From Clostridiaceae bacterium (GTDB lineage: Bacteria > Bacillota > Clostridia > Oscillospirales > Acutalibacteraceae): a DNA stretch of 19,176 nt. The translations under genes were made by a program, and so were the position numbers. The stretch covers positions 1-19,176 of the forward strand of contig JAEDEQ010000035.1 in assembly GCA_016293225.1 (NCBI GenBank), written 5' to 3'. Below, piece after piece: positions 1 through 8,400 of the stretch (its first letter is position 1; each line of letters begins with the position of its first letter). A model generated the notes under the pieces. The model made no database searches. It worked only from the letters and a program-made list of their open reading frames with translations, and was not told the origin of the DNA.

Positions 1-1
1 C

Positions 2-304
2 GATATTGAAACGCTTGAGCCTGTCGGACGCATTATGCTTGAAACCTCCTTCCACCGCGTTCAGGGCGCCGAGGTCTATGACGGTCTGCTTTATATCTCC
101 TGCAACGATACCGACAGGAAAAAGCACGTCTACGCGGCAGACCTTGAAACGGGAAAGGTTACAACCGTTCTTGAGCGTGCGGCTGCAGCCCTTCCGACCG
201 AGGCCGAGGGACTGACGGTTTATCCGACCGAGGACGGAGCGTTCTTTCACGTTGTTGATGTTGTTGCAATGTCCGTTGGCGCATTAAGGCATTACAGTAA
301 ATAA
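2..304 (+). CDS. C-terminal fragment of an unidentified protein (beta-propeller-like)
   Basis: An open frame runs in from the left edge and ends at the TAA at 302-304, giving the last 100 residues of a longer protein. I do not recognise the family. The visible part alternates short hydrophobic strands with polar turns. Segments such as AEVYDGLLYISCND followed by VYAADLETGKVTTVL have the 'display a value, then next strand' look of beta-propeller blades (inference only). There is no membrane segment or cysteine motif. The ATG at 35 is an internal methionine with no convincing ribosome binding site, so the gene starts outside the window. A hairpin terminator follows directly, so this is the last gene of its transcription unit. 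Confidence 0.6.
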   Translation, partial: DIETLEPVGRIMLETSFHRVQGAEVYDGLLYISCNDTDRKKHVYAADLETGKVTTVLERAAAALPTEAEGLTVYPTEDGAFFHVVDVVAMSVGALRHYSK

Positions 305-325
305 AGCCGTATCCTTAGAAATCGG

Positions 326-358
326 GGCTGTTCCGTGTTTTCGGAACGGCTCTTTTTT
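326..358 (+). terminator. Rho-independent terminator
   Basis: The arms GTTCCG (330-335) and CGGAAC (342-347) pair perfectly. The stem extends outward by C-G and G-C pairs plus wobbles to 326/351, and a T-rich run follows at 351-358. It lies 21 bases after the stop codon of the left-edge gene and separates it from the secreted-protein gene. Confidence 0.8.
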
Positions 359-378
359 GCTGCGGAAAAGTATGCTGT

Positions 379-407
379 TTGCAAAATACGACAGTATATG
401 ATAAAAT
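379..407 (+). promoter_or_regulatory. Sigma-A-type promoter for the secreted protein gene
   Basis: A TTGCAA -35 box (379-384) is followed after exactly 17 bases by a TAAAAT -10 box (402-407). A TG dinucleotide sits one base upstream of the -10 box (extended -10). Transcription would start near 413-415, leaving a short leader to the ribosome binding site (AACGGAGGAAA) and the ATG at 441. Confidence 0.6.
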
Positions 408-440
408 ATTTGACGGAGAAAACTTAACGGAGGAAACAGA

Positions 441-2339
441 ATGAAACGCTTTATTTCGCTGCTTTTGTTGGCTGCTTTGCTTTTGACCGCTTTTCCGCTG
501 TCCGCTTCGGCTTCAAAAGAAAAAACGACTGAAAAGCTTCTGCTTGAGCTTTGCAGCCGCTTTCCGCACGGAATGTACTGGAACCATGTGGGCTCAAGCA
601 AAAACGACCCGGACTGTGTTACGGATACGCCCTGCACCAACCACGCAAACATCAGCTGGGATTCACCCGAAAAAACCTGCAACAGCTTTGACAACGCCAT
701 TCAGTGCATGGGCTTTGCGCACAAAATCGGCTTTGAAATAGTCGGCACAAGTCCGCGCACCTGGGAAAAAAGCGAAAAGCTTGTTGCCTCAAAGCTGCGC
801 GTCGGAGACATCATACGCTACCGCGACAACCGCCATTCGCTGACCGTGACCGCCGTAAAGGGGAACACAATTTCCTTTGTTGACGCCAACTGGTATTACG
901 GCTGCGGCATCAGGTGGGCAAAAATGAATCTTTCCGATATGCCGGGCTTTTCCTATGTTCTGCACGATAAGAGCAACAACAGGAAGAACACGAACGTTGA
1001 TTTTTATCTTACCGCGGTTGAAAAGGGCGAGCAGGCCTTTGCAAAGCTTGAAAAAACAACCGAACGCTGGCGCGCTCCCGGAAAGAGCGCACTCAAGGTC
1101 TACTCCTCCTTTTCCGACCCGAAAAGCAAGCTCGGCGAAATTCCCATTGAAGCGTATTTCAGAGCAAGCGACAAAAAAATCGTCGGCAAAAAAGTTTGGG
1201 GAAAGGTGAAGTACGGCGCGCTGAACGGCTGGGCAGTGCTCAATCAATGCGAATTTATCAGCGGCAATGTGAACGCCGCAAAAGTGATAAGAACAAGCAG
1301 CCTCTATCCGTCTGCCGAAAGCTTTGACGTTTCATGGAGCGCGGTTCCGGGCGCGGCGGTCTACAGGGTGGACGTTGCCGCCGAATACGGCTCCTACAGC
1401 GCCTCGCTTCAGACAAAAACAAACAGCGCAAGCCTTGTTTTTCCGCAAAACGGGCGCTATTACGTCACCGTGACCGCGCTCAATTCCCGTCTCCCGTCGT
1501 GGTCTGTTGAAAGCGAGCCTTACGCCTTTTCTGCCGTTAACAAAAGCGAGATAAAGCTAAGCTCGGTAAAGCTTTCAAAAAGCGCGGTGACTCTTTTGGA
1601 AAAAGGCAGTCTGAACCTTTTTGCCGAGGTTTCTCCGTCTTTTGCCGGCAACAAAAGGCTCACCTGGAAAAGCAGTAACGAGCTTGTTGTTTCCGTCAGC
1701 CAAAGCGGAAAGCTGACTGCGCTTTCACCGGGAAAGGCAACCGTTTCCTGCACCTCCTCGGACGGCTCGCAGCGCAGTGCTTTCTGCGCGGTAACAGTGC
1801 TGCCGTCCGCCGTTTCGGGTATATATCAGAAGCCCGGCGCAACCAAAGCAAAAAGGCTCACCGTATATTGGGAAAAGGTGAACGGCGCCGACGGCTATGA
1901 ACTTTTCCGCTATGACGCAAAGGCGAAGAAGTATGTTCTGCTTTGCGAAACAAAAAAGACCCGCGCCGTTTGCAAAGGTCTTGAACCGGGAAATAAATAT
2001 GTCTTTGCCGTGAGGGCGTTCAAAACGTGCGGCAACGAAAGGCTTTACGGCGCAATGAGCAAGGGCAAAACGCTTTTGACTAATCCTGCCGCGCCGTCAG
2101 TCTCGGCAAAAATTTCCGGAAAAAAGACGGTTATTTCCTGGAACAGCGTTCCGGGCGCAACGGGCTATGAGATATACACATTAAAGGGCAAGGAGTTCGT
2201 GCTTGCAAAGGTTCTTTCCGCGTCAAGAACCTCCTATTCCAAAAAATACGCCAAAAGAGGGCAGAGCTTTGTTCTTGCAAGAACAAGGGTTGATAAGGAT
2301 ATTTACCGTTCGGCAAAATCGCGGACGGTGAAGGGCTGA
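441..2339 (+). CDS. Secreted multidomain protein: cysteine-hydrolase-like N-terminus, SH3-like, Big2 and fibronectin-III-like repeats
   Basis: This is a 632-residue exported protein. Residues 1-24 are a signal peptide (MKR, a long leucine/alanine core, then SASA). Residues 30-175 have a CHAP/NlpC-like arrangement: Cys89 in QCMGFA at the start of a helix, His132 in RHSLTV after the strand DIIRYRD, and a polar Asn150 in VDANW. These would be the Cys-His-Asn triad of a papain-like peptidase or amidase (inference from motif order). Residues 203-275 resemble an SH3-type domain. Residues 285-366 and the two units at about 460-545 and 550-630 resemble fibronectin-III/Ig modules (repeated 'SWSAVPGA' and 'SWNSVPGA' strands). 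Residues 370-455 are a Big2-like domain (LSKSAVTLLEKGS, WKSSNELVVSVSQSGKLTAL). There is no LPXTG or C-terminal membrane anchor, so it is probably released or held by non-covalent wall binding. The ATG at 441 has a good AGGAGG-type site. Catalytic activity is not certain. Confidence 0.75.
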   Translation: MKRFISLLLLAALLLTAFPLSASASKEKTTEKLLLELCSRFPHGMYWNHVGSSKNDPDCVTDTPCTNHANISWDSPEKTCNSFDNAIQCMGFAHKIGFEIVGTSPRTWEKSEKLVASKLRVGDIIRYRDNRHSLTVTAVKGNTISFVDANWYYGCGIRWAKMNLSDMPGFSYVLHDKSNNRKNTNVDFYLTAVEKGEQAFAKLEKTTERWRAPGKSALKVYSSFSDPKSKLGEIPIEAYFRASDKKIVGKKVWGKVKYGALNGWAVLNQCEFISGNVNAAKVIRTSSLYPSAESFDVSWSAVPGAAVYRVDVAAEYGSYSASLQTKTNSASLVFPQNGRYYVTVTALNSRLPSWSVESEPYAFSAVNKSEIKLSSVKLSKSAVTLLEKGSLNLFAEVSPSFAGNKRLTWKSSNELVVSVSQSGKLTALSPGKATVSCTSSDGSQRSAFCAVTVLPSAVSGIYQKPGATKAKRLTVYWEKVNGADGYELFRYDAKAKKYVLLCETKKTRAVCKGLEPGNKYVFAVRAFKTCGNERLYGAMSKGKTLLTNPAAPSVSAKISGKKTVISWNSVPGATGYEIYTLKGKEFVLAKVLSASRTSYSKKYAKRGQSFVLARTRVDKDIYRSAKSRTVKG

Positions 2340-2376
2340 GGGGCAAAAACATAAAATTATTTTCATTTTCTAGTGG

Positions 2377-2405
2377 AATTCTTATCTTGTATATGGTATT
2401 ATAAT
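2377..2405 (+). promoter_or_regulatory. Possible promoter upstream of the lipoprotein gene
   Basis: A perfect TATAAT (2400-2405) lies in an AT-rich stretch between the two genes, but the matching -35 region (AATTCT at 2377-2382) is poor. The 130-base gap with no terminator hairpin leaves it open whether the downstream genes are also transcribed from further upstream. Confidence 0.35.
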
Positions 2406-2470
2406 ATGAATGGTTTTAACTTATATTATATGTTCTGCAATATAGTGTTCATAAGGAGGACTTGTACATC

Positions 2471-3070
2471 ATGAAAAAAGCTTTGTGCGTTTTGCTGTGC
2501 CTTTTGCTTGTTCTGCCGCTTGCGGCGTGCAAAAAGGGCGGCGACCCCAAATCTGTCTTTGTCAGCACCGAATCAACATCCGACAGCGGAAACGATATCA
2601 AGGATACCGTTAAGGTGAGCTTTCCGCTATCCGTGATTGAGGAAGAGTACCGCGATGACCTTGACGCTTACTGCGAAAAGTACGGCTACAAGAGCGCAAA
2701 GGTCAATTCCGACGGAACCGTAACGATTAAAATGAGCGCCTTTTCGTATGAACTGCTTCTGACCCAGAGGGGAATGGAAGCGGTCAAGGCGATATACAAT
2801 GTTGCCGAGGGCGGAAAGTATCCGTTCGTCAAGGGAATCAAGAGCTATGACGATAAGAACTTCGGCGCAGTTTCCGTTCTTGTTGACAAGGTGAAGTATC
2901 AGTCCGCAGGCAACGCGGCTCAGATGCTTCTTGCGTTGGCAGAAGCCTGCTATTCTTATCAGGTCTTAACGGGCAATGGTTTTGCCTGCACCGTAACCGT
3001 TATTGACAGCAAGACTCAAAAAACCGTTGACACAAAGGATTTTACCGATACGGACATTCAAAGCAGCTAA
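2471..3070 (+). CDS. Small lipoprotein of unknown function
   Basis: This 199-residue protein begins with a lipoprotein signal: Met-Lys-Lys, a leucine-rich core and the lipobox LAAC, so Cys20 would be lipidated and the protein held on the outer face of the membrane. A charged, Ser/Thr-rich linker follows, then a mixed alpha/beta domain of about 160 residues (KVSFPLSVIEEEY, TVTIKMSAFSYELL, ACTVTVIDSKTQKTVDT). I do not recognise the family. The start is set by AGGAGGA at 2454-2460, ten bases before the ATG at 2471. An in-frame TTG at 2462 is only one base from that site and is rejected. The uxuA start lies 46 bases downstream with no terminator between, so the two may be co-transcribed, although nothing in the sequence links them functionally. 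Confidence 0.8.
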   Translation: MKKALCVLLCLLLVLPLAACKKGGDPKSVFVSTESTSDSGNDIKDTVKVSFPLSVIEEEYRDDLDAYCEKYGYKSAKVNSDGTVTIKMSAFSYELLLTQRGMEAVKAIYNVAEGGKYPFVKGIKSYDDKNFGAVSVLVDKVKYQSAGNAAQMLLALAEACYSYQVLTGNGFACTVTVIDSKTQKTVDTKDFTDTDIQSS

Positions 3071-3116
3071 TGATTATTCAGAAACTGAAACTTTTATGAA
3101 AGGAATGGAAAATTAT

Positions 3117-4181
3117 ATGCAAATGACCTTCCGCTGGTTCGGAAAAACAAAGGACACCGTTACGCTTGAACAGATTCGTCAGATACCGGGTGTTACCGGC
3201 GTTGTTCCGGCGCTGCACACTTTGCCCTGCGGCGAAGCATGGCCGCTTGACAAGATTTTTGAAATGAAAAAGCAGATTGAGGACGCAGGACTTACAATGG
3301 AATGCATTGAGTCCGTCAATGTCCATGAGGATATCAAGCTCGGTCTGCCCTCCCGTGAAAAGTATATCGAAAACTATATCGAAAGCATCAGGAATCTTGC
3401 GCAGGCAGGCGTAAAGGTCATCTGTTATAACTTCATGCCCGTTTTTGACTGGACAAGGACCGACCTTGCAATGGATATGGGCAACGGGGCCACCTGCCTT
3501 TGCTATAACGGCGAACAGATCGAGGGCAAGAGCCCCGAGGATATGTTCCGTGAGATTGATGAAAACTCCAACGGCTATGCTATGCCCGGCTGGGAAAGTG
3601 AACGCATGGGCGAGATTAAGGAGCTTTTTCAAAAATATAAGGGCGTAAGCGCCGAAGACCTCTGGACAAACCTTGAGTATTTCCTCAAAAAAATCATTCC
3701 CGTCTGCGAGGAATGCGATGTAAAAATGGCGATTCACCCCGACGATCCGCCGTGGGACATTTTCGGTCTGCCGAGGATTATTAAGGATATCGACTCAATA
3801 AAGCGCTTTTTAAAGCTGGTGGATTCGCCGTGCAACGGTCTGACCTTCTGCACGGGCTCGCTCGGCGCAAGCGCAGAAAACGACCTGCCCGCAATGATAA
3901 GGGAAGTGGGAGACAGGATTTACTTTGCCCACATCAGGAATATCAAAAGGACGGGTAATCATTTCCATGAAACGGCGCACCTTTCCTCTGAGGGCAGCCT
4001 TGATATTTATGAAATTGTAAAAGCGCTTCAGGACGTCGGCTTTGACGGCTATATCCGCCCCGACCACGGAAGAATGCTCTGGGGCGAAAAAGCGCGTCCC
4101 GGCTACGGTCTTTATGACCGTGCGCTCGGCGCGGCTTATCTCAACGGCGTTTGGGAAGCCGCCAAAAAAAGCAGGGGCTGA
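3117..4181 (+). CDS. uxuA: Mannonate dehydratase
   Basis: Converts D-mannonate to 2-keto-3-deoxy-D-gluconate (KDG) in the glucuronate branch of hexuronate catabolism; a cytoplasmic, metal-dependent enzyme of xylose-isomerase-like TIM-barrel fold. At 354 residues it is close to the Bacillus-type enzyme. Family motifs are present in order: FRWFG at the N-terminus, ESVNVHEDIK (66-74), CYNFMPVFDWTRTDL (103-117), HPDDPP (207-212), CTGSLG (245-250), the His272 region, HETAHL (284-289) and RPDHG (314-318). The Cys and His residues in the last motifs are the usual metal ligands and catalytic groups. The frame is open from 3003, but conserved homology begins at MQMTFRWFG. The AAAGGAATGGA upstream fits the ATG at 3117, and an ATG at 3105 almost touches it. 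The KDG product would feed the PfkB kinase at 9017. Confidence 0.95.
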   Translation: MQMTFRWFGKTKDTVTLEQIRQIPGVTGVVPALHTLPCGEAWPLDKIFEMKKQIEDAGLTMECIESVNVHEDIKLGLPSREKYIENYIESIRNLAQAGVKVICYNFMPVFDWTRTDLAMDMGNGATCLCYNGEQIEGKSPEDMFREIDENSNGYAMPGWESERMGEIKELFQKYKGVSAEDLWTNLEYFLKKIIPVCEECDVKMAIHPDDPPWDIFGLPRIIKDIDSIKRFLKLVDSPCNGLTFCTGSLGASAENDLPAMIREVGDRIYFAHIRNIKRTGNHFHETAHLSSEGSLDIYEIVKALQDVGFDGYIRPDHGRMLWGEKARPGYGLYDRALGAAYLNGVWEAAKKSRG

Positions 4182-4207
4182 ATTTTCACAGCGGGAGTTG
4201 GAGAAGA

Positions 4208-4768
4208 ATGGCAAAGCTGTATTTCCGTTACGGCGCAATGAATTCAAGCAAGACCGCAAACGCGCTCATGGTCAAGTATAACTATGAAGAGCAGGGACAG
4301 TCGGTCATCATCACAAAGCCGGCTATTGACACAAGAAACGGCGAACACAGAATTTATTCGCGCTGCGGACTTGAAAGCGAGTGCGTGCTTTTTAACGAGC
4401 TGCGCGAGGAGGACATCAAAAAGGTTGATTGCCTTATTGTTGACGAGGCGCAGTTCCTTTCCAAGGAGGAGTGCGAGTTCCTCGTCCACGTTGTGGACGA
4501 TTTGGACGTTCCCGTAATCTGCTACGGACTGCGTGCGGACTTCAAGGGCGATCTTTTTCCCGGCAGTCACTGGCTGCTTGCGTGGGCGGACACCATTGAG
4601 GAGGTCAAAACCATCTGCTGGTGCGGCAAAAAGGCCACCTTTAATGCAAGATTTGACGAAAACGGAATTATAAAGCACGGAAAGCAGGTCGTCCTCGGGG
4701 CGAACGAAAAATATACGAGCCTTTGCCGCAAGCATTGGCGCGAGGGAAATCTGGGAGATAAAAAATGA
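4208..4768 (+). CDS. tdk: Thymidine kinase (type II)
   Basis: Phosphorylates thymidine and deoxyuridine with ATP in the pyrimidine salvage pathway; cytoplasmic. At 186 residues it is near the family norm. The P-loop GAMNSSKT is at 9-16; the Walker B and catalytic glutamate are in LIVDEAQF (Glu80); CYGLRADF (105-112) is the family signature. The zinc-lobe sequence TICWCGKKAT (135-144) with CRKHW (173-177) matches the Enterobacteria-type Tdk, whose motif is TICxCGRKA. The start is the ATG at 4208, behind GGGAG at 4193-4197, because conserved sequence begins at MAKLYFRYGAM. The longer open frame back to 4151 overlaps uxuA and is rejected. It sits 26 bases after uxuA and overlaps the next gene by ATGA, so its translation is probably coupled to the ABC ATPase gene. 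Confidence 0.95.
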   Translation: MAKLYFRYGAMNSSKTANALMVKYNYEEQGQSVIITKPAIDTRNGEHRIYSRCGLESECVLFNELREEDIKKVDCLIVDEAQFLSKEECEFLVHVVDDLDVPVICYGLRADFKGDLFPGSHWLLAWADTIEEVKTICWCGKKATFNARFDENGIIKHGKQVVLGANEKYTSLCRKHWREGNLGDKK

Positions 4769-5466
4769 GCTTCATTGAATTTGAATCCGTTTACAAAAGA
4801 TATCAGACAGGCGAGATAATCATTCCCGCCGCCGACGGCGTGAACTTTGCGATTGAAAAGGGCGAATTCTGCCTTATTGTCGGCGCAAGCGGCGCCGGAA
4901 AGTCCACCGTGCTTAATCTTCTGGGCGGAATGGATACCGTTGACGACGGAAAAATCCGCGTTGCCGGAAAGCCCATCACCAAGCTCACGCCGGAGCAGCT
5001 CATTGACTACCGCCGCTTTGACGTCGGCTTTGTTTTCCAGTTCTATAACCTCATTCCCAACCTGACCGCGCTTGAAAACGTGGAGCTTGCCACGCAGATT
5101 GCAAAAAAACCGCTTTCGCCGGAGACCCTGCTCAAAAAAGTCGGCCTCGCGGAAAGAATGGATAACTTTCCCTCGCAGCTTTCCGGCGGCGAGCAGCAGC
5201 GCGTTTCAATCGCGCGCGCCCTTGCAAAGAACCCGAAGCTTTTGCTTTGCGACGAGCCCACGGGCGCCCTTGATTACAAAACCGGCAAGCAGATTCTGAA
5301 GCTTCTTCACCGCACCTGCCGGGAAACGGGAACAACGGTTGTTGTCATCACCCATAACTCGGCGCTTGCGGACATGGCGGACAGGATAATCACCATGCGC
5401 AGCGGACGTGTGATTCAGATTGCTGTCAACGACAGACCGGTTCCCGTCGATCTGCTTGAATGGTGA
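4765..5466 (+). CDS. ABC transporter ATP-binding protein (MacB/LolD type)
   Basis: This is the cytoplasmic ATPase that drives the partner FtsX-type permease encoded next. Across 233 residues it shows Walker A GASGAGKST (40-48), Q-loop glutamine 92 in FQFYNLIPNLTALENV (a phrase typical of the LolD/MacB/FtsE branch), signature LSGGEQQR (139-146), Walker B LLLCDEPTGALD (159-170) and the switch histidine in ITHN (His197). All catalytic residues are intact. Its start overlaps the tdk stop by four bases (ATGA), and the permease start lies 23 bases after its stop. MacB-branch transporters act as mechanotransmission or extrusion machines for lipids, peptides or drugs rather than as importers. The substrate cannot be read from this subunit. 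Confidence 0.93.
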   Translation: MSFIEFESVYKRYQTGEIIIPAADGVNFAIEKGEFCLIVGASGAGKSTVLNLLGGMDTVDDGKIRVAGKPITKLTPEQLIDYRRFDVGFVFQFYNLIPNLTALENVELATQIAKKPLSPETLLKKVGLAERMDNFPSQLSGGEQQRVSIARALAKNPKLLLCDEPTGALDYKTGKQILKLLHRTCRETGTTVVVITHNSALADMADRIITMRSGRVIQIAVNDRPVPVDLLEW

Positions 5467-5489
5467 TGCTTTTGAGGTGAATGTTTAAA

Positions 5490-8400
5490 ATGACTAAAGC
5501 TTTGTTAAAAGATACCTTGCGCACAATAGAACGCACGCGCTCAAGGTTTTTTTCAATCGTTGCAATTGTTGCGCTCGGCATCAGCTTTTTTGCCGGAATG
5601 AACGCAACGGCTCCCGATATGCTTGATACCGCCGGGCAGTATCTTCGCGATACCAATGCAATGGATATTAATCTCAGCTCAACGGTCGGGCTTTCAAACG
5701 ATGACCTTGCAACGCTTTCAACCATCAGCGGCGTTGAGTCCGTTGTGGGCGAAAAGTTTTTTGACGGAATCCTCAAAATCAACGGGCAGAATGCTGTTGA
5801 TATCGACGGCTCGCAGCTTACCGTCCGCGCGCTTGCGCTTGATCTTGACAAGGTTGCCGCCTTTTCGCAGGGGCAGAACGACCCGTCCTTTCTCAACCGC
5901 CCCCAGCTTATTGAGGGAACATGGCCCACTGCGCCTGACCAGTGCGTTGTTGACCGCAGCGTGCTTTCAACGCCGGACGGCTTTGAAATCGGCAATGTAA
6001 TTTCCGTTGAGGGCGAGGGTGCGGACGCCTCCGCATCGCTTCAAAACACGCAGTTTACAATAACGGGCATTATCCGTTCTCCGCGCTATATCTCGTATGA
6101 GCGCGGCTATACGAACATAGGAGCAGGAAAGCTCGGAACGTTTATATATATCTCTTCAGAAAACTTCACGTCTGATTATTTCAACAGCTTTTCCATCAAG
6201 CTTGCAGGCTCCGATAATTACGATCCGTTTTCAAGCGAGTATAAAAGCTTTGTTGCTCCGTTTGTTTCATACCTCACCTCCATTGCACAGGAGAGGATTG
6301 ACATCAGAGTCGGCGCGATAAAGGAAAAGTATTCGGCAGAGGTTAACGAGCAGGAGAAGAAATATGCCGAAGCAAAAGCTGAGGCGGAAACCGCGCTCTC
6401 CGAGGGCGAAGCCAAGGTTAAGGAAATTCTTGACCTTGCCCAAAACGGCGATAAAAAGCTTGCGCAGTATAAAGAGGAATACAACAAAAAGGCCACCGAG
6501 GCTTCCGAAAGGATTGACCAGAGCAAGCTTCAGCACTCCACCCAGTATCAGAAGTGGGAGGAAAAGCGCGATAAGTATAACGAGGCCAAGGCCGTTGTCG
6601 ATAAATATGCAAACGCCGAGACCGATTATAAAAACGCCCAATCGCAGTATAATGTTGCAAACACTCAGGTGAACAGCCTGCTGACAACGGTTTCCTATCT
6701 TGAAAATCTTGTTGCAACAACGCGTTCGGCAATGAATCAGTTCAACGCTCAGCAGGACAACGGAGTTGACGCAATGATCGAGCGCTTCAAAGAGTCCGGT
6801 CTTGTCGGCGTGGAAGTTGATAAAATCATGAGCACAATCAACAGCCTGACCGCCGTCGGTACCGCGGAGGAGATGGCGGCATATATGGAGCCGCAGCTTC
6901 AGGAGCTTGAAGCAAAGCTTGCCGCCTCCAAAAAGGAGCTGAGCGACGCAAAAACCCAGCTTGCGGCAAAAAAGGCGGAGCTTGAAAAGGCAAAGCAGCT
7001 TGTTGAAAAGCTCAAGGAGGTTGAAGCGCAGCTCACCGTTGCCGAATCTGAGCTGAAGGAAGCGGAAAAGGAGCTTACAAGCGCAAACTATGACATTCAG
7101 TTCGGTGAGCTTGAAACGCTCAATCAGCTTTCCGATTCAAAAAATCAGATTACTAATTTTGAAACCAACCTTCAGCTTGCAAAGGAAAAGGCCAAGACCG
7201 TTGAGGCCGATTTCGCGGCGCAAAAGGAGGAAATCAATAAAAAGCTTGAATCAGCCAAGGCGCAGCTTGACGAGGCAAAAAGCTTCCTTTTGAACCTTGA
7301 CAGCGGCAAGTGGTATGTTCAGAACCGCGATGAAGCGCTTCTCGGCTTTGAGGAGCTTGAGCAGACCGCCGAGCGTACCGCGGCGCTTTCAAAGGTTTTT
7401 CCGTGGATATTCTTCCTTGTTGCCGCTCTGGTCTGCCTCAACACAATGACGCGTATGGTTGAGGACGACCGCACCCAGCTCGGAACGCTCAAGGCGCTCG
7501 GCTTCCACAGCGGCGAGATTGTCGGAAAGTATCTTATCTATTCCCTTGCCGCAAGCGCAGTCGGCTCCTTTGCCGGAACAATGCTCGGCTTTGCCGTTTT
7601 CCCGTATGCCATTTCAAAGGCGTACTCAATCCTTTTTGCGCTCCCTGCGGTCGAGATAAAGTACCGCTTCGGCTATGCGGTGCCGGCAATGATAATTTCG
7701 ATAGGCGCAACCGTCCTTTCGTCCTATCTTGCCTGCTACCGGAGCCTTAAAACAAGTGCGTCGTCTCTTATGAGACCGAAAGCGCCCAAAGGCGGAAAAA
7801 GAATTTTCCTTGAAAAATTCCCGGCTCTCTGGAAAAGGCTCAGCTTCACCACAAAGGTTACGTTCCGCAATGTTTTCAGGAACAAAAAGCGCTTTATCAT
7901 GGCCGTTTTCGGCGTAATGGGCTGCACGGCGCTCATGGTTTCCGCTTTCGGACTGCAGAACTCAATCAACACCATGCTTTCAAGGCAGTTTACCGACAGC
8001 AACAGCATTGTTTCTTATGATATGCAGGTGGTTCTGAACGGCTCATATGACACTAATGTTGCGGTACCCGACGCATTGAACACCGTTTCCGCGCGGTCGG
8101 AGGTTGCCGTTTCAACCCTCAATTATATGAAAGCCACGAATACCGGCAGCACAAACTCCGGCAAGCGCCTTGAAACCTACGTCATGGTTCCCGAAAACGC
8201 CGATATGTTCCCGAACTATCTCAGGCTCAGGGACGCCGACACGGGCAAGGCTCTCTCCCTGCCGCAGAACGGCGCGGTAATCACAAAAAAGCTTGCAAAG
8301 TCGCTCGGGCTTTCCGTCGGAGACAGCATCAATGTTTTCATCTCCGATTCTTATGTTGTCCGGGTGCCGGTTGCCGCCGTTGCGGAAAACTATATATTCC

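Noticed and set aside
284..700. Minus-strand 138-codon open frame
   Set aside because: It spans the terminator, promoter and start of the secreted-protein gene, and its sequence is the antisense of those; no ribosome binding site or family resemblance.
3078..3737. Minus-strand 219-codon open frame antisense to uxuA
   Set aside because: Antisense shadow of a well-conserved enzyme with no start signal; the same applies to the frames opposite tdk (4244-4735), the permease (5426-5995) and kdgK (9434-9997).
6324..7300. Tandem repeat or low-complexity DNA
   Set aside because: The Ala/Glu/Lys-rich codons look repetitive, but the sequence encodes a heptad-like coiled coil without a repeated nucleotide unit.
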